From contig CM034099.1 of assembly GCA_019914945.1 (NCBI GenBank), positions 16,952,704 through 17,016,703 of the forward strand: a DNA stretch of 64,000 bases, written 5' to 3'. This document shows positions 11,661 to 23,191 of this stretch, piece after piece. A program made the position numbers and the translations under genes. Positions within the stretch are counted from its first letter, which is position 1. Each line of letters starts with the position of its first letter. The stretch comes from Typha latifolia (taxonomy: Eukaryota > Streptophyta > Magnoliopsida > Poales > Typhaceae). The notes under the pieces were generated by a model that had not been told where the DNA came from, did not search any database, and saw only the letters and a program-made list of their open reading frames with translations.

Positions 11661-12337
11661 TAATTAAAATAAGGATTGCAGTTAAATTATCAAATGTTAT
11701 ACTTATTTTTCAGGGGCTACCAAAATGATTAAGAATTCCATATAAGCTGACTTATATTGATTGGTCTATGTGTGTCATTAATATAGTTAGTGTGTCAAGA
11801 AGAAATACAAGAGAGTCATATATAATTTGAATGCATCAAAGCCGTCAGTTGCATATGATTAATACATTATTGTGAATTTAATGATGCACACAAATTGAAA
11901 GTATGGGTCAACCTGCACCGAACTTTAATTCCACTAAAAACATAGAACTTATATGTTTTGCACATTAGTTTTATACACCACGAATATAATACATGGACCT
12001 ATGTATTGCCTATAACTTCTAAGTTTTTCGACTTGTTGATCGTCAAAAACTAGTCTCCGATGATAGAGTAGCAGATAATCACCTGGATTTTATGTAACAC
12101 GTTTTAATATTTTCAAGGGATTTATTTCAAACTCGGCCAAAAGTAGTTGACTAGATCTTTTCACGTCAATAGTTGCACTCAACAATCCTATTACCTTGTG
12201 TCATTGTGTTGCTCACATGTTTGTGTCTTCTCTTAGCCATAGTGCATGAACAGCCCTACATATGTCTTATTGCACGACTTTTGAGACCTCGATTATGAAC
12301 AAAGAGAAATAAGTTATTAGTTCTTTTGAGATTTAAG
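11661..12337. other. Intergenic DNA, distal upstream of the LFS-like gene
   Basis: AT-rich; no gene or element that I can support. Confidence 0.4.

Positions 12338-12410
<73 letters not shown>
12338..12410. repeat. Compound (AT)n(GA)n microsatellite
   Basis: About 23 bp of alternating AT followed directly by 25 GA units (12361-12410). It ends 193 bp before the ATG of the LFS-like gene, within its likely promoter or leader. GA tracts here could bind BBR/BPC GAGA-type factors, but that is inference. Confidence 0.97.
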
Positions 12411-12413
<3 letters not shown>

Positions 12414-12470
12414 TCCATAACTCCATTATAAATATTCCGATCCTCCATAACTCCATTATAAATATTCCCA
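12411..12470. repeat. Tandem duplication, two 30-bp units
   Basis: Two adjacent copies of a 30-bp unit beginning TCCTCCATAACTCCATTATA (12411-12440 and 12441-12470) that differ at one base near the end. They abut the GA microsatellite. Confidence 0.97.
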
Positions 12471-12603
12471 TGTTCTCATGTATATAGACTTCCTCCCCTC
12501 TCCTCTCCTTTATTAAAAAAAAGAAAAAGAAAAAGAAAAAAAAAAGCTACACCACCATATTAATATTAGCCGCCCCTGTCGCCCCCAGTCCATCTCATCC
12601 ACC

Positions 12604-13101
12604 ATGGACGAAACCAAGCAACAAAAATGGCAAGGCAAGGCCTCCACCAGCCTCCCCACCGCCAACCCAGACGCAGCCTGGTCCCTGCTCTCCAAATTCT
12701 GCGACATCCACCTCTACCTCCCCGGCGTCGCGATATGCGAGAGGGTAGCCGGCGTGGAGGGCCAACCGGGCTGCGTCCGCTACGTGTCAAGTACCGCGGG
12801 CGACACCGGGAAGGCGGTGAGCTGGGCGAGGGAGGAGCTGGTGGCGTTCGACGCGGCAGGCCGGCGGTTTAGCTACTCTGTGAATGAGAACAACTTAGGG
12901 TTTGGGAGGTACCTGGCTACGTTTGAGGTGGTGGGAGAGGAGGGAGGTGGGTGTAGGCTGGAGTGGGGGTTCGAGTGTGAGCCAGTGGTCGGCTGGAGTG
13001 AGGAGGGGTTGGTGGGTTATCTTCATGCAGGGGTGAAGGCCATTGGGGAGAGGGTGGAGGAAGCCCTAAAAGGTAAAGAAGATGATGAGGCTAAATGCTA
13101 A
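12604..13101 (+). CDS. Lachrymatory-factor-synthase-like SRPBCC (polyketide cyclase/PYR-type fold) protein
   Basis: Intronless, 165 aa, one START/Bet v 1-like helix-grip domain across nearly the whole length and no signal peptide. The N-terminal KWQGKASTSLP, then AWSLLSKFCDIHLYLPGV, GCVRYV and the C-terminal amphipathic helix match LFS-like proteins of plants. Onion LFS uses Arg71 in CVRY and Glu88 in WAKE (from memory). The counterparts here are Arg59 in CVRY and Glu77 in WARE, so the ligand-pocket pair is kept. The usual function of such homologues outside Allium is unknown, and sulfenic-acid chemistry should not be assumed. The start is the first ATG and lies just before the conserved region. 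The exon is GC-rich, unlike its surroundings. A GA microsatellite lies just upstream. Confidence 0.88.
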   Translation: MDETKQQKWQGKASTSLPTANPDAAWSLLSKFCDIHLYLPGVAICERVAGVEGQPGCVRYVSSTAGDTGKAVSWAREELVAFDAAGRRFSYSVNENNLGFGRYLATFEVVGEEGGGCRLEWGFECEPVVGWSEEGLVGYLHAGVKAIGERVEEALKGKEDDEAKC

Positions 13102-14877
13102 CACTGATGCCGATGCTACTACCACTAGGAGTGGATGAGAGGTGTGTGATGGATCTCACTTTGTTTGTTGTTTTTAAGAATTGGATGTTTGTGTAGTTTG
13201 ATTGTGATATGAAGGGTAGTGGCATATTGTTTGATTTGGAAACATTAATATCATTATTATGAGTATATAGAAGTTTTTTTTTCTTAAATATATTTAAACA
13301 AGAACAAGTATTTCTATTTTGCTATCATTTAATTGATGAGGAAGTATCCATGTTAAAAAAAATAGTATTTTGAAAATTTTAGCTGCAAAAGAAAACTCCA
13401 AAAGTTGTATAATATTGTGAAGTTTATTTTTCAGATTAAAATATTTCTTTTTTAGAAGATATATATTACCTTGTTAATGTCTCTATCCTTAGATAAGTAG
13501 TTGCTTCAAGATCACTAGGGGCAGGTATATATACCCAGAATATTTTTAGTGTCAGCTAGCACCAAGATCCAACAGAAATAGATTCAATATGGCAAGCCGT
13601 CCAATATTTTGAAAGGGAAAGGTGGCCAGCATGAATATTATATTCCAGAAACGAAGATAAGATTCTCGCAGTGGAAGTTAAAAGGATTGATTTGGCTCTC
13701 ATGGACAACAACTTTTCTGTAAGATAGCTAGGTTTGGTGAGCTTTTAGCTTACTTCTATTATTTAACTTATTACATCTTATTATCTATCATCTATTCATA
13801 AGCAGTTTGAGTTTTTAAATCAACTAATTAGCAATCTAACACGAAGAGCTCATATATTTCTCCGATGAAATTAAAACAATAATTTTAAGTTGTAAACAAA
13901 ATGCAAAAAATTCTCAGGACAATTGCATATCATGTGAGAGAAGAGGGAAGGCTTATCCTTTGTGTAGAACTTCGTGTTAGTTGCAATGCCTGGTGATCTT
14001 AAAAGAGAGAAAAGTGCCTTAATTTGCTCACACCCTAAGATTCCATCAGGTTGGAAGAAGGTGCACTCAACTAGGAAGCTGATCATCTGCAGGTACTGCT
14101 GCAATTCGTAATTTACTCAAATTTATACCTGATAAGGTTCGGATAAGATTGGGCGGTCTAGAGAGGAGCTAAATCTACAATTATCGATCAATTTAGTTTT
14201 CTCTTTGTCCTATCTCTAGTTATTCTCATTAGATTTGTAAAGTAAAATACAGTTTATACATCACTCAATCCTTTTGTAATTCTAATCTATAAATAACCAT
14301 TATGTTTTTCTTGGTGCAGGTAATTTTCCATCAAATAATTAAAACTTTGACATTTTTACCCTTTATCAATACAAAAATTAGAGGGATTTGAGATGAAATG
14401 TTATGACTTAAGAATGTTCATAAAAAAATATATCATTATCCCAACTGGTTATTGTAGACCAAAAGGAGTATTTTAGTTCTTGCATATTAAAAGTGTCAGG
14501 CAGTTAATATAGGTCTGAATCACAAGGAGAATAAATAACACAGTTTAATAAGAACTTCGAAATCTGCATTTATAGATCTTTCTTGATAAAGTTTATAAGA
14601 AGAACATGATGAAATTATAATGATTTATCTCAGACACATCTAATTGTCTATTCCCTAATCTGCAAAATTAGAATGCAATAGAGTTGAACGTGGCAATAGG
14701 TCAATAAAATATTGTTTACAGTATACTTCAACACCCAGGGCTTATCTAAGTTGATTTGCTAACTTGACAAATCTCAATCCAAACCAATGTAACTAACCAA
14801 TAGGGTCGATGAAACAGGCCTTTGTTGCCAGGTGCTCTGGCATGAAAAGCTACTGTTCTATGTTTTCCCTGTTATCT
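13102..14877. other. Intergenic DNA between LFS-like and hydrolase genes
   Basis: The first 200 bases are probably the 3' UTR of the LFS-like gene, and the last few hundred the 3' UTR of the minus-strand hydrolase. A 77-codon minus-strand frame at 13871-14104 shows no family I recognise and is probably chance. Confidence 0.4.
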
Positions 14878-17800
14878 TTACAAGCTCTGCTGCTGTAACC
14901 TCTTCTCCATCCAACTGATAATATCTGCACCAATTTCATCGCGCTCCGGCTCAAAGAGAAGATCATGCAAGAAGCCCTCATAAAGCTTTATATCCTTCTT
15001 CCTTGAGGCAGCCTCATTGTATAGTTCTTGAGAAGCCGATGGATCTGTGACCAGATCGGCAGTTCCATGCAGGACCATAAATGGAACAGTGACTTGTTTC
15101 ATGTTCTGCAGTAGATAAGACGATAGTCGTAGGATCTCATAGCCTGTCCTTACCCTAATTGGCCCAGTGTAGACCAAAGGGTCAGAGTATTTAGCTAGAA
15201 GAGCAGCAGGGTCCCTTGATACTGGAATGCCCCTTTTGTTTGCTCCCTTGAACTGGAATTTGGGGGCTACAAGTGAAAAAAATGGAGCCACAGCCTGCAA
15301 AATAGGGATAAATTGATACCATAGCAATGTTCGCTTTTATTCAACAAAAGCTAGTTAAGCTGCTGATGTCCATATGTCATCAATCACTACAGAGAGTTAA
15401 TAACTAATTTTCTATTTATTTTATTTTCTTTTATAATTTTTTCCAGATCTTGATGAGTGCCTATATATCGAAGATCAACCATATTCAGTGCCTTATGTTT
15501 CGTTATCAGTACTCCAGTCTGGGCCATAAGGACTACAGACGTTAGGAACATTAGCTAGTAAACTTACACCGGCATAAAGGGTACAATAAGCCCTATCAAA
15601 AGTTGAGGTCTTTGGTCCAGAAGGAAGAAAAACAAAAGAGCATTTATGGAGGTTGCAATCAGGTCTTATGCAGCGTTTTTGAAATGTTAGATTCTTTAAT
15701 GTACTTCAGGTAGACCAAATAGACTCAGTGAGTAATGGAATCTAACAACTTGAATCATCAGAAATATTATTTTTGAGCAATCATACTATAAACTGGTCAA
15801 TTTCATGAATGTTTTTTCAATGAACTGGTGTGTGCTAATGTAGAAGCTATCATAAAGTTAAAAACAATTTGCACATAAACCTTCTTCAATATGCCAACAA
15901 TTATAATTTAGCAGGCCATTACATGCTATATGCCCAAGCAAGCAAACTATTGCAGGTGTTAAAAAGTAGCAGGAACAATCATTGCCAACAAAGTGAAACA
16001 ACACAACAAAAGAATATCCATATATCCCAATCTTTTGCTAGATTGTGTCAGAGCGACAGATTTACAGGATTAATCACTAACAGATGATTATTAGATAGAT
16101 ATAAGGATTTAGACATACCTAAAATAACATAAATAGTATAAAATATTTACAACATCAAAAAGAAATTCAAATTTAGCTTGATCTGCATGTGAGAATATGG
16201 TGAGAAAATGAATTACCCCGACAATAGGATGGGCTGGTTTTACACGCAATGCTGGTGAGGTTAGTATAACTCCTTCCAACATGGCCTCAATTTGAGGATA
16301 CAAAGCTGCCTGCAAAGTTCCAGCCAGAGATGAGCCAGGGGACCAAGAAACAGATGCAAGCCACAAACTCAAAATTTTAAAGCAAAACCAATAATTTAGG
16401 AAGAATACTTTTAAAACCACAGCTCCACCAGTAGAATGACCAAGAAGAAAACAAGGTACACCAGGATTCTCCATTTGGATTTTCTCCAGGAATGTACCCT
16501 GTTCATTGGAAGATAAAAATAACAGTCATTTTCTGAACCAAGCAACAAATAGAAATATATAATCTGTTAAATTTCTTAAGAACCATTAAATAAATATGAA
16601 GTCATTAAACTTACCGTGTCATCAACAACATAATCTAACGAAGGTACATATCCATGCAATCCATCACTACCACCATGGCCTATCAAAGACCAAGAAGTAT
16701 CAAGTTATCTTTTACATTCTCATGCAAATTAGCTTGAACTTATTTGTAGCAAAAAATTAATTGCAACCACTAGAACCAGAAGCACGATTTTTTGACAGGT
16801 TAAAAAAAATTGCATTTGAAGTCTTGAACACCGACAACTAAACAGAAACTATAAACAAGCATGCTCAATTGGAAAAATGAACAAATACTTTACTAAACCT
16901 GCAAGGCTGCCACTATGTGGCACTAATTAGTACAGGTCAAGTACTCAAGTGATTGACTCAATAAAAAAAAACGCATCATCAGCATAACGGTAATGGTTAC
17001 CAAGCTGAAGATTTGTTTAAGAATTCAGGATTACTGTTCCATCTCAAGATGCATGATGGGAGGTTAACGATTGGATAGAGGAGAATATGAAGATAGTCTG
17101 TCACCAAATTTATGCTGACACAATAAGTTCTGCATGTATATGCAGTGATGTTTACAAGATCAGCTAGAGAATAACTATTCACTAGAAAGCTGTCTTACAT
17201 CAAGAGTATATATAAACTTGCTTCTGTTAATACACAGCCGACTACTGAGATTAATGAGAAGAGATCTAAGATCTGCAAGATTTCAAGTGCAAATAGCTCA
17301 CCTGTCCAATCCATTGCATATGTTCCAAAGTTGCATGATGTTAGCTGCTCTGCAAAGCGTGCATACCTTCCACTATAAGTCATAGCCAACGCATTATCAG
17401 ATTCTCCATAACTCAACAGAACACTCATGCTCTTGTAGAGAGTATAGACACAGTCATCAATTGACTACTGCTTCAGAATATATTCAGCCAAAAGCATGGA
17501 ATAAAGAGAAAAGCTCATGCCAATCACAGGATAATATATAATAAATAGTGGTCATAGTTGGGCTTTAAAGTGACCAAATTGATGTATTCAGTACAAATTG
17601 GAATCAGTAGGTAGCTTCACACCAGCAGAAATATATTCTAAGTCTGCATGAACCATCATATACAGAAACTTGAAATGGGAAGGAAAAGTTTAAAGCTTGA
17701 AGGAGAAGTTCCTTAGGACTGTTACCTGTGCTCATTAAGCCCGTGTATAATCACCAATATGCCCCTAACAATCGAAAAAAGATAATTCTCATCAAGAACG

Positions 17801-18926
17801 ACACTCTAAGCAGATCATAAACGATTCAACATAAGATTGATAAGAGGATACTTTTGTCAGAAGGGTGATGCAAATAACATATAGTATTTATCAACACTCT
17901 ATTAATCGCACAACAAACATCTTTTGAAGAGGCTAAACAATATCCACGAAGTTCCTACGTGAAGTAATAACTCCTGGCTGAATCGGATCAGTAGACATAA
18001 GTTTCCCCCTCAACTACATGAAGCGCCAAGCATTTCAACTTATGAAATTGCTAAAATAACATTCACAACAAAAGGATCCAAACCAATGACCCACAAGTAG
18101 TACCAAAATTATCGAACCTAAGTCCTCTTGTAGAAACGGTATCATTTTTAGACGGCTCTAAGGTGCATAACGAATAACACATACAGAAATATCCTAAACT
18201 CAGAAAAGTTGAAATTTATTAAAAATTACTCCTTTTTATCGAACATCATCTATAAGAAGTCACAAGGAATTTATTAAGTTTTTGGCATCAATTATGAGAT
18301 TATCTCTTTCCCCGATAAAAAGTAATTAACCAACTCAATTCCCCAAGTTAGAATGAGAAAAGGGGCGACCTTTAGAGCAGCGAAACGATCACTCAACGCG
18401 AAAAATCCCTAAAGCCTCGAAAAGTCAAAAGTGGGAGGCCAAAGCCTTACCCGAGAACCCGATAGAGACCTCACCTCAATTCCCCAGACGCCGGGAGCCA
18501 CGACCGGCAGAAGAGCTCGTTCCTCCTCGGCCCCACGAGCACAAAGGTCTCCCACCTACACCCTCCACCGCCGCCAAGGGAGGACCCCACCATCGCCACC
18601 TCCTCCGCAAGAGCTCTCCGCCGCCTCACGTCCTCCTCCTCCTCCGTCACCGCCGCCCCTCTGATCCACCTCTTCCTCAGCCCGCCTCTCCGCCGAGGAG
18701 ACGCGAGGGACGGAAGAGCCGCAGACGTTGACGACGAGGACGAGGACGACGACTTGGAGTTGACGCGGAGGCGGAGGAGGAACCAGAGGAGGATGGCGTG
18801 GAGGAAGACAACGACACGCACGAGCGCGGCGCACGAGAGGAGCGAGCGCCGCACGTCGCGGGCTAGGGGAATTATACGGCCGCTCGCGCCGGAGGTGAAC
18901 TCCTCCACCGGCAGGGATCGCTCCAT
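14878..18926 (-). CDS. Alpha/beta hydrolase, monoacylglycerol lipase / caffeoylshikimate esterase type
   Basis: Serine hydrolase of the plant MAGL family; members hydrolyse monoacylglycerols, lysophospholipids or caffeoyl shikimate, and the substrate here is not predictable. Seven exons: 18475-18926, 17726-17764, 17302-17372, 16615-16679, 16409-16498, 16217-16309, 14878-15294; the sum is 1227 nt, giving 408 aa. The N-terminal ~145 residues hold a hydrophobic segment (VRVVVFLHAILLWFLLRL), probably a membrane anchor or part of a targeting sequence, followed by a poly-Ser tract. The hydrolase core then shows HGLNEH (~158-163), MDWTGHGGSDG, and the nucleophile elbow GHSTG with Ser231. It continues with PALRVKPAHPIVG, Asp350 in HGTADLVTDP and His380 in GFLHD, so the catalytic triad is complete. 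The 39-nt second exon is unusually small but keeps frame and encodes the conserved oxyanion HG motif. Confidence 0.92.
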
Positions 18927-19130
18927 CGCCTCCGTCGCGTTGGCTTCTATTCTTCTCTGCGGTCCGCTCTGCCTCTCGTTTTATAGATGAAGCCCCCAAT
19001 TGTACAATTTCCAACTTTTCACCAGTAAAAGGGGTTGTTTTTGCAAATGTTCACGCACGTCGTTGTGGTTGTACTAAGTTTCTATCGTATGGAAAATGAT
19101 AACTATTAAGTACATTTTTATAAGGACGTG
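18927..19130 (-). promoter_or_regulatory. 5' UTR and promoter of the hydrolase gene
   Basis: The sequence upstream of the hydrolase ATG passes from GC-rich leader to AT-rich DNA near 18990. TATAAAA can be read on the minus strand at about 18985-18979, roughly 55 bases before the ATG. It is a plausible but unproven TATA element. Confidence 0.35.
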
Positions 19131-21160
19131 AAGGATTTGCCTTGCAAATTTATTCAATATATTGGCAATTGGTCTCTTCACCAAATTAATTTTCTTTTCT
19201 TGACTAAATCCTTTAAGATGATTTTATTAGCAGTTGCGGAGAAACCGAGAGGAAGGACGAGGTCAAATATTTCCAACACAACGAAATTATTCTGTAATTC
19301 CACAGAAGGCAGGGGGTGATGTGCAAAACAACGACTGCCTTAAATTAAATCAAGTGGGTCCGCAGTCGTGTGGCATTCTGGTTCTGGTCACCCGCGGAGG
19401 AGATATTCGGCCCTCGGTAATTTGCCACGTGTATTATGCGTTTCCTACGTGCTAGCAGTCTCCGTCGTCGGCTGACATTTTATTACATTATTTCGCGGAG
19501 GTAGTTACCGCTCCCCGGTTTATTTAGTTAGAATTTTGAGGACTTTTATTTATTTATTTATTTAATAGTTGGATATTACTAATTTACGACCAAGGTAATG
19601 AGTTCCATTCTCATTATAAATATTAGAGTTGATATCTTGTTAGTGTTTAATCCGAGTACTATATGCATGATCTCAAATTAGCATCAAATTGATCATAACC
19701 ATTCCCACATAATTCATAAGGGTATTATATTTGTTGTATTTCCTACATAGTAATAGGAAAATGACGAAAATATAAATAAATTTTACCCACTTGTATTTTA
19801 ATTGTATGCTGCTTGTGTTAAATAAAAATATATTTACAAAAAAAAAAATTCAAATTAATAGCAATTTCTAAGATAATAAAAAGCATAGACAACGGAAAAT
19901 CTAACATTACAATTTAGTCAAAACTTCAAAGGATAAAATGATTTTAATCTAAAATACAAGAGAGTAAAATATATAAATTATAATATGTCAGAAAATACTA
20001 AAGGTTAATTAGGTTATATTTACAACTAATTTTTTTTATCAGGTACGTGGGTCTCGTAACACTATTTGAAAGGTGGTTTAGTTTTTAAATACGGTTGGCA
20101 AAGTCGAGGTTATGAAATTAATTAACAATATAAGTTTGCTTTCAGAGTTAGATCAACAAATATTAGTTTAGATGAGGAACGAAGTTAACCTTCGTCCAAA
20201 AGGAGTGGTAAAAGAAATGGCGAACGTTTTATGACATTAATTAACAATTAGCTATGTCTTTGTCTCATTCATTCTATGTGCAGACTATATTGTTCTATAA
20301 TCATTGTTTTACAAATAAAATGTCATAATTATACATTATATTAATATAATAATATGTAAATGACCAATTAAATGTTCTAAGAAACTTAGGATTGTTATTG
20401 TTTGTTGCGGATAAGTCTTGGCTATGAATTATAACTGTTGCCTGGTAGATAGAGCTTGGACTTAGAATCTTTAGATATATCTTTTATAATTCTTTTTTAG
20501 TATTTTCGTAGGATTTGATCTCTAACTAAATAGTTTATTGGGATCTTGTTGAAACCAGAGGCCTGTAGTGGAGAGAGATCCTCATCAAATCTATGATCCA
20601 TTTAAACATTCAAGATTATTTTTTTCTCTAAAAATGAGAAAGAAAGAAGAAAACTATAAGGGCAGGAATAGGTCTAATTGGATCAGGTCAATGCCCACGA
20701 TCAAAGTAATTAAATGTGAGTCAAGTTTCTCCAACTTGAATTCAATAAGATCGACTCGAATAATTCTAGGAAAGGAATTAGATGCCTGTAATCCGACCCA
20801 GTTTGATTCTTTCCAATGTTACTTAGGTTATAAAGATTATATGCGAATCAAACTTAAGTCCATGTTTACTATAAAGAATCATCTTTAGTTACATCCATAG
20901 TTTTTAAACGTAGAGAGATGATGGCACACAGTGTGTGGAAGCACGATCTTGAAAGCGAACAGTGGAAGTCCAGAATAACATTCAAAGAATGCAGGACTAT
21001 ATTTGCGTGTGGATCCTGTCAGCTAATTAATTGCAGCATATGAAGACAAAGAGAAAATTACTACCCTTTTATTGTCAACCATGGCATTCCTTTCCAGGCT
21101 ACAGGGTCAAATATCGCGGATCTTTTTCCTTTTCTTCTGATGGAGAAATTAGTATCGTTT

Positions 21161-21163
<3 letters not shown>
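19131..21163. other. Intergenic DNA, no gene seen
   Basis: AT-rich. A patch at 19230-19520 is GC-richer and includes CACGTG-like cores (GCCACGTG near 19423) but no conserved frame. A 106-codon plus frame at 20568-20888 has no recognisable domain, and codon use like the surrounding intergenic DNA. Confidence 0.4.

Positions 21164-21248
<85 letters not shown>
21164..21248. repeat. (GA)n microsatellite, about 42 units
   Basis: Eighty-five bases of uninterrupted GA, one of the longest pure dinucleotide runs in the window. It opens false Glu-Arg and Leu-Ser frames on the two strands. Confidence 0.98.
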
Positions 21249-21250
<2 letters not shown>

Positions 21251-23191
21251 AAGTTAGATATTGAATCTATGCATTGGAAAGAGTTAATCTTGCTCAAGAT
21301 TTCAAAAGGAACACTTAAAAAGAGACATGTCTTTGGGTTTGTTTTGTTGAGACACAGACCACCCCTTCCCCAGTCACCACCCTTACCAACAAAGACAAAA
21401 TAGCAGGAGTCATTAAGTAGAGGTTGGTGAAGTCACCAAACTAAGTCTTGAGTGCAATAAGTATTAATCATATACTGTTGGCTTGATGCCATGATCTGGC
21501 TCCATGGAAGCAGGAGATGGAGACGTAAACCTAAGAGCCTTGACGTGCTCATTGAAACCTCTCCTTTTCTACCATACATGTTTACATTTAAAAGCCTTGG
21601 CGTGTTCATTGAAACCTGTCCTTTTCTCCGCTATATATATATATATAAATTATCTTTATAAGATTTCGTAACTTTTTATGGTTCACACTAAATTATAACT
21701 AATATTCGTCATTTTATAATTTACTTGTAAACTATCAATCAAGAGTTAAACTATAATTTGCTTATATATATATAGTGAATTCCACTTCGCCTGTATCTGA
21801 GTTTGCGTGTATATTAGTAGGATTTGAAGGAGAAATAGGTTGGGTTTTATAGCTGTCTGCTTCATAAATGCACGTCCATTTTGGCCAACATCAGATGATG
21901 AACAAGTCATTGAAGTCTAGTGAATGATCGAGTCTAGTTGAGTCCGGCTTGATTTAGTCCTGACTCGGAACAGATGCAATTGGGCTCAGGTCATGCCGGT
22001 GCAAGGCTTACAAAAAGAGAGGCTTAGCCCAACAACTGGCTCCATCTTCTCCTATCTTTTACGTATCAGTATACCACCACCTATGTTTGAGCCTTTATTG
22101 CAAAGATCATTCATTCTTCAGTATATGTTCGCAATTCGTTTGCAGGTCTCGGTTCGAACTCAACTTGGTTATTAAACATGCTGAGCTCAAGCTCAGGTTG
22201 CCAAAGTAATTTAAAAAGTATATGATGATTATATATTCACGGGTAAATTGGATGGTATTCTTATTGCAATCAATAGATTAAAACATGGAGAGAATGAAAT
22301 GCAACCAATAGACTATGTCAGGTAAAACATGGGCAGCTCTGAAGTGCACACAAAAATTTAACTCTTACAAACTGAAAGTGAAAATAAAAGGAAATAGTGA
22401 AACATAACTTCCGGAAAAAGGATAATAAAACTGTATAGGTTAGAAAATTGTAACCATTTTTGGCTAAGAATTTAGCAAAGGTGCTCCATGCAATACTAAT
22501 AAATCGTTAAAGCCTTATTTGGTTTGAGAGTAAACTCCGAACTCGATTAATTAGTCTTATTTTTCAGTCTTGATTTTTTAAAGAATAAATTTAATTAGAT
22601 ATAAAAAAAAGATTAAAAAATATTTAATTACTAAATTAGTTCAGGAAGGGTCTCTAAAGTCAAAGCAAACAAGACAGAAGATCCTCAAAAGGCAATTAAA
22701 CTAACTGATGCAACTGGTTATCCACCGGAGTGAGAGACTGGTCACTGGTGATGTTGTGAATTGTCAGAGAGCGAGAGTGTGAATAAACTACTGTGGCAAT
22801 GGATGCTTGGCCTAGAATTGGTCCAAAGGAAGATATAGAAAATGAGAAGGATCAGAAGTAACTGAGGTTTCATAATTTGAAGTAGAAAAGAGAAGAATCT
22901 AACTCTGTCCATATAACTCGCTGTCAATATTTTAGATGGTTAGAATGAACGCTTACAAATTTAACAACATTGTTGACTAAGTTTATTATCTGAGTATGAA
23001 ATGGACATGGAACAAATGATGCCAACTAATCAGACTAGAGTGGCATATAACATTTATTGAAAATTACATTATTGGTACTGATCTAGACATTTTGGATCAC
23101 ATTGATATTAAATTACATTACTTTGATATTGTTTTCATGTACTCATGATTAAGCGACCCAAAATAATTTTTTGACAGAAAGAAAAACATAC
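21249..23191. other. Intergenic DNA, no gene seen
   Basis: AT-rich, with a TA run near 21635-21650. Nothing resembling the missing last exon of the neighbouring CAP relic could be found here. Confidence 0.4.

Noticed and set aside
13871..14104. 77-codon minus-strand frame as a possible small gene
   Set aside because: No family recognised, no partner exons with good splice sites found.
20568..20888. 106-codon plus-strand open frame
   Set aside because: No recognisable motif, codon use like the surrounding AT-rich DNA, and no conserved context.
21061..21403. Leu-Ser and Glu-Arg repeat frames
   Set aside because: Produced by the GA microsatellite.
22140..22170. GGTTCGAACTC as a tRNA B box
   Set aside because: No A box at the right distance and no cloverleaf can be drawn.
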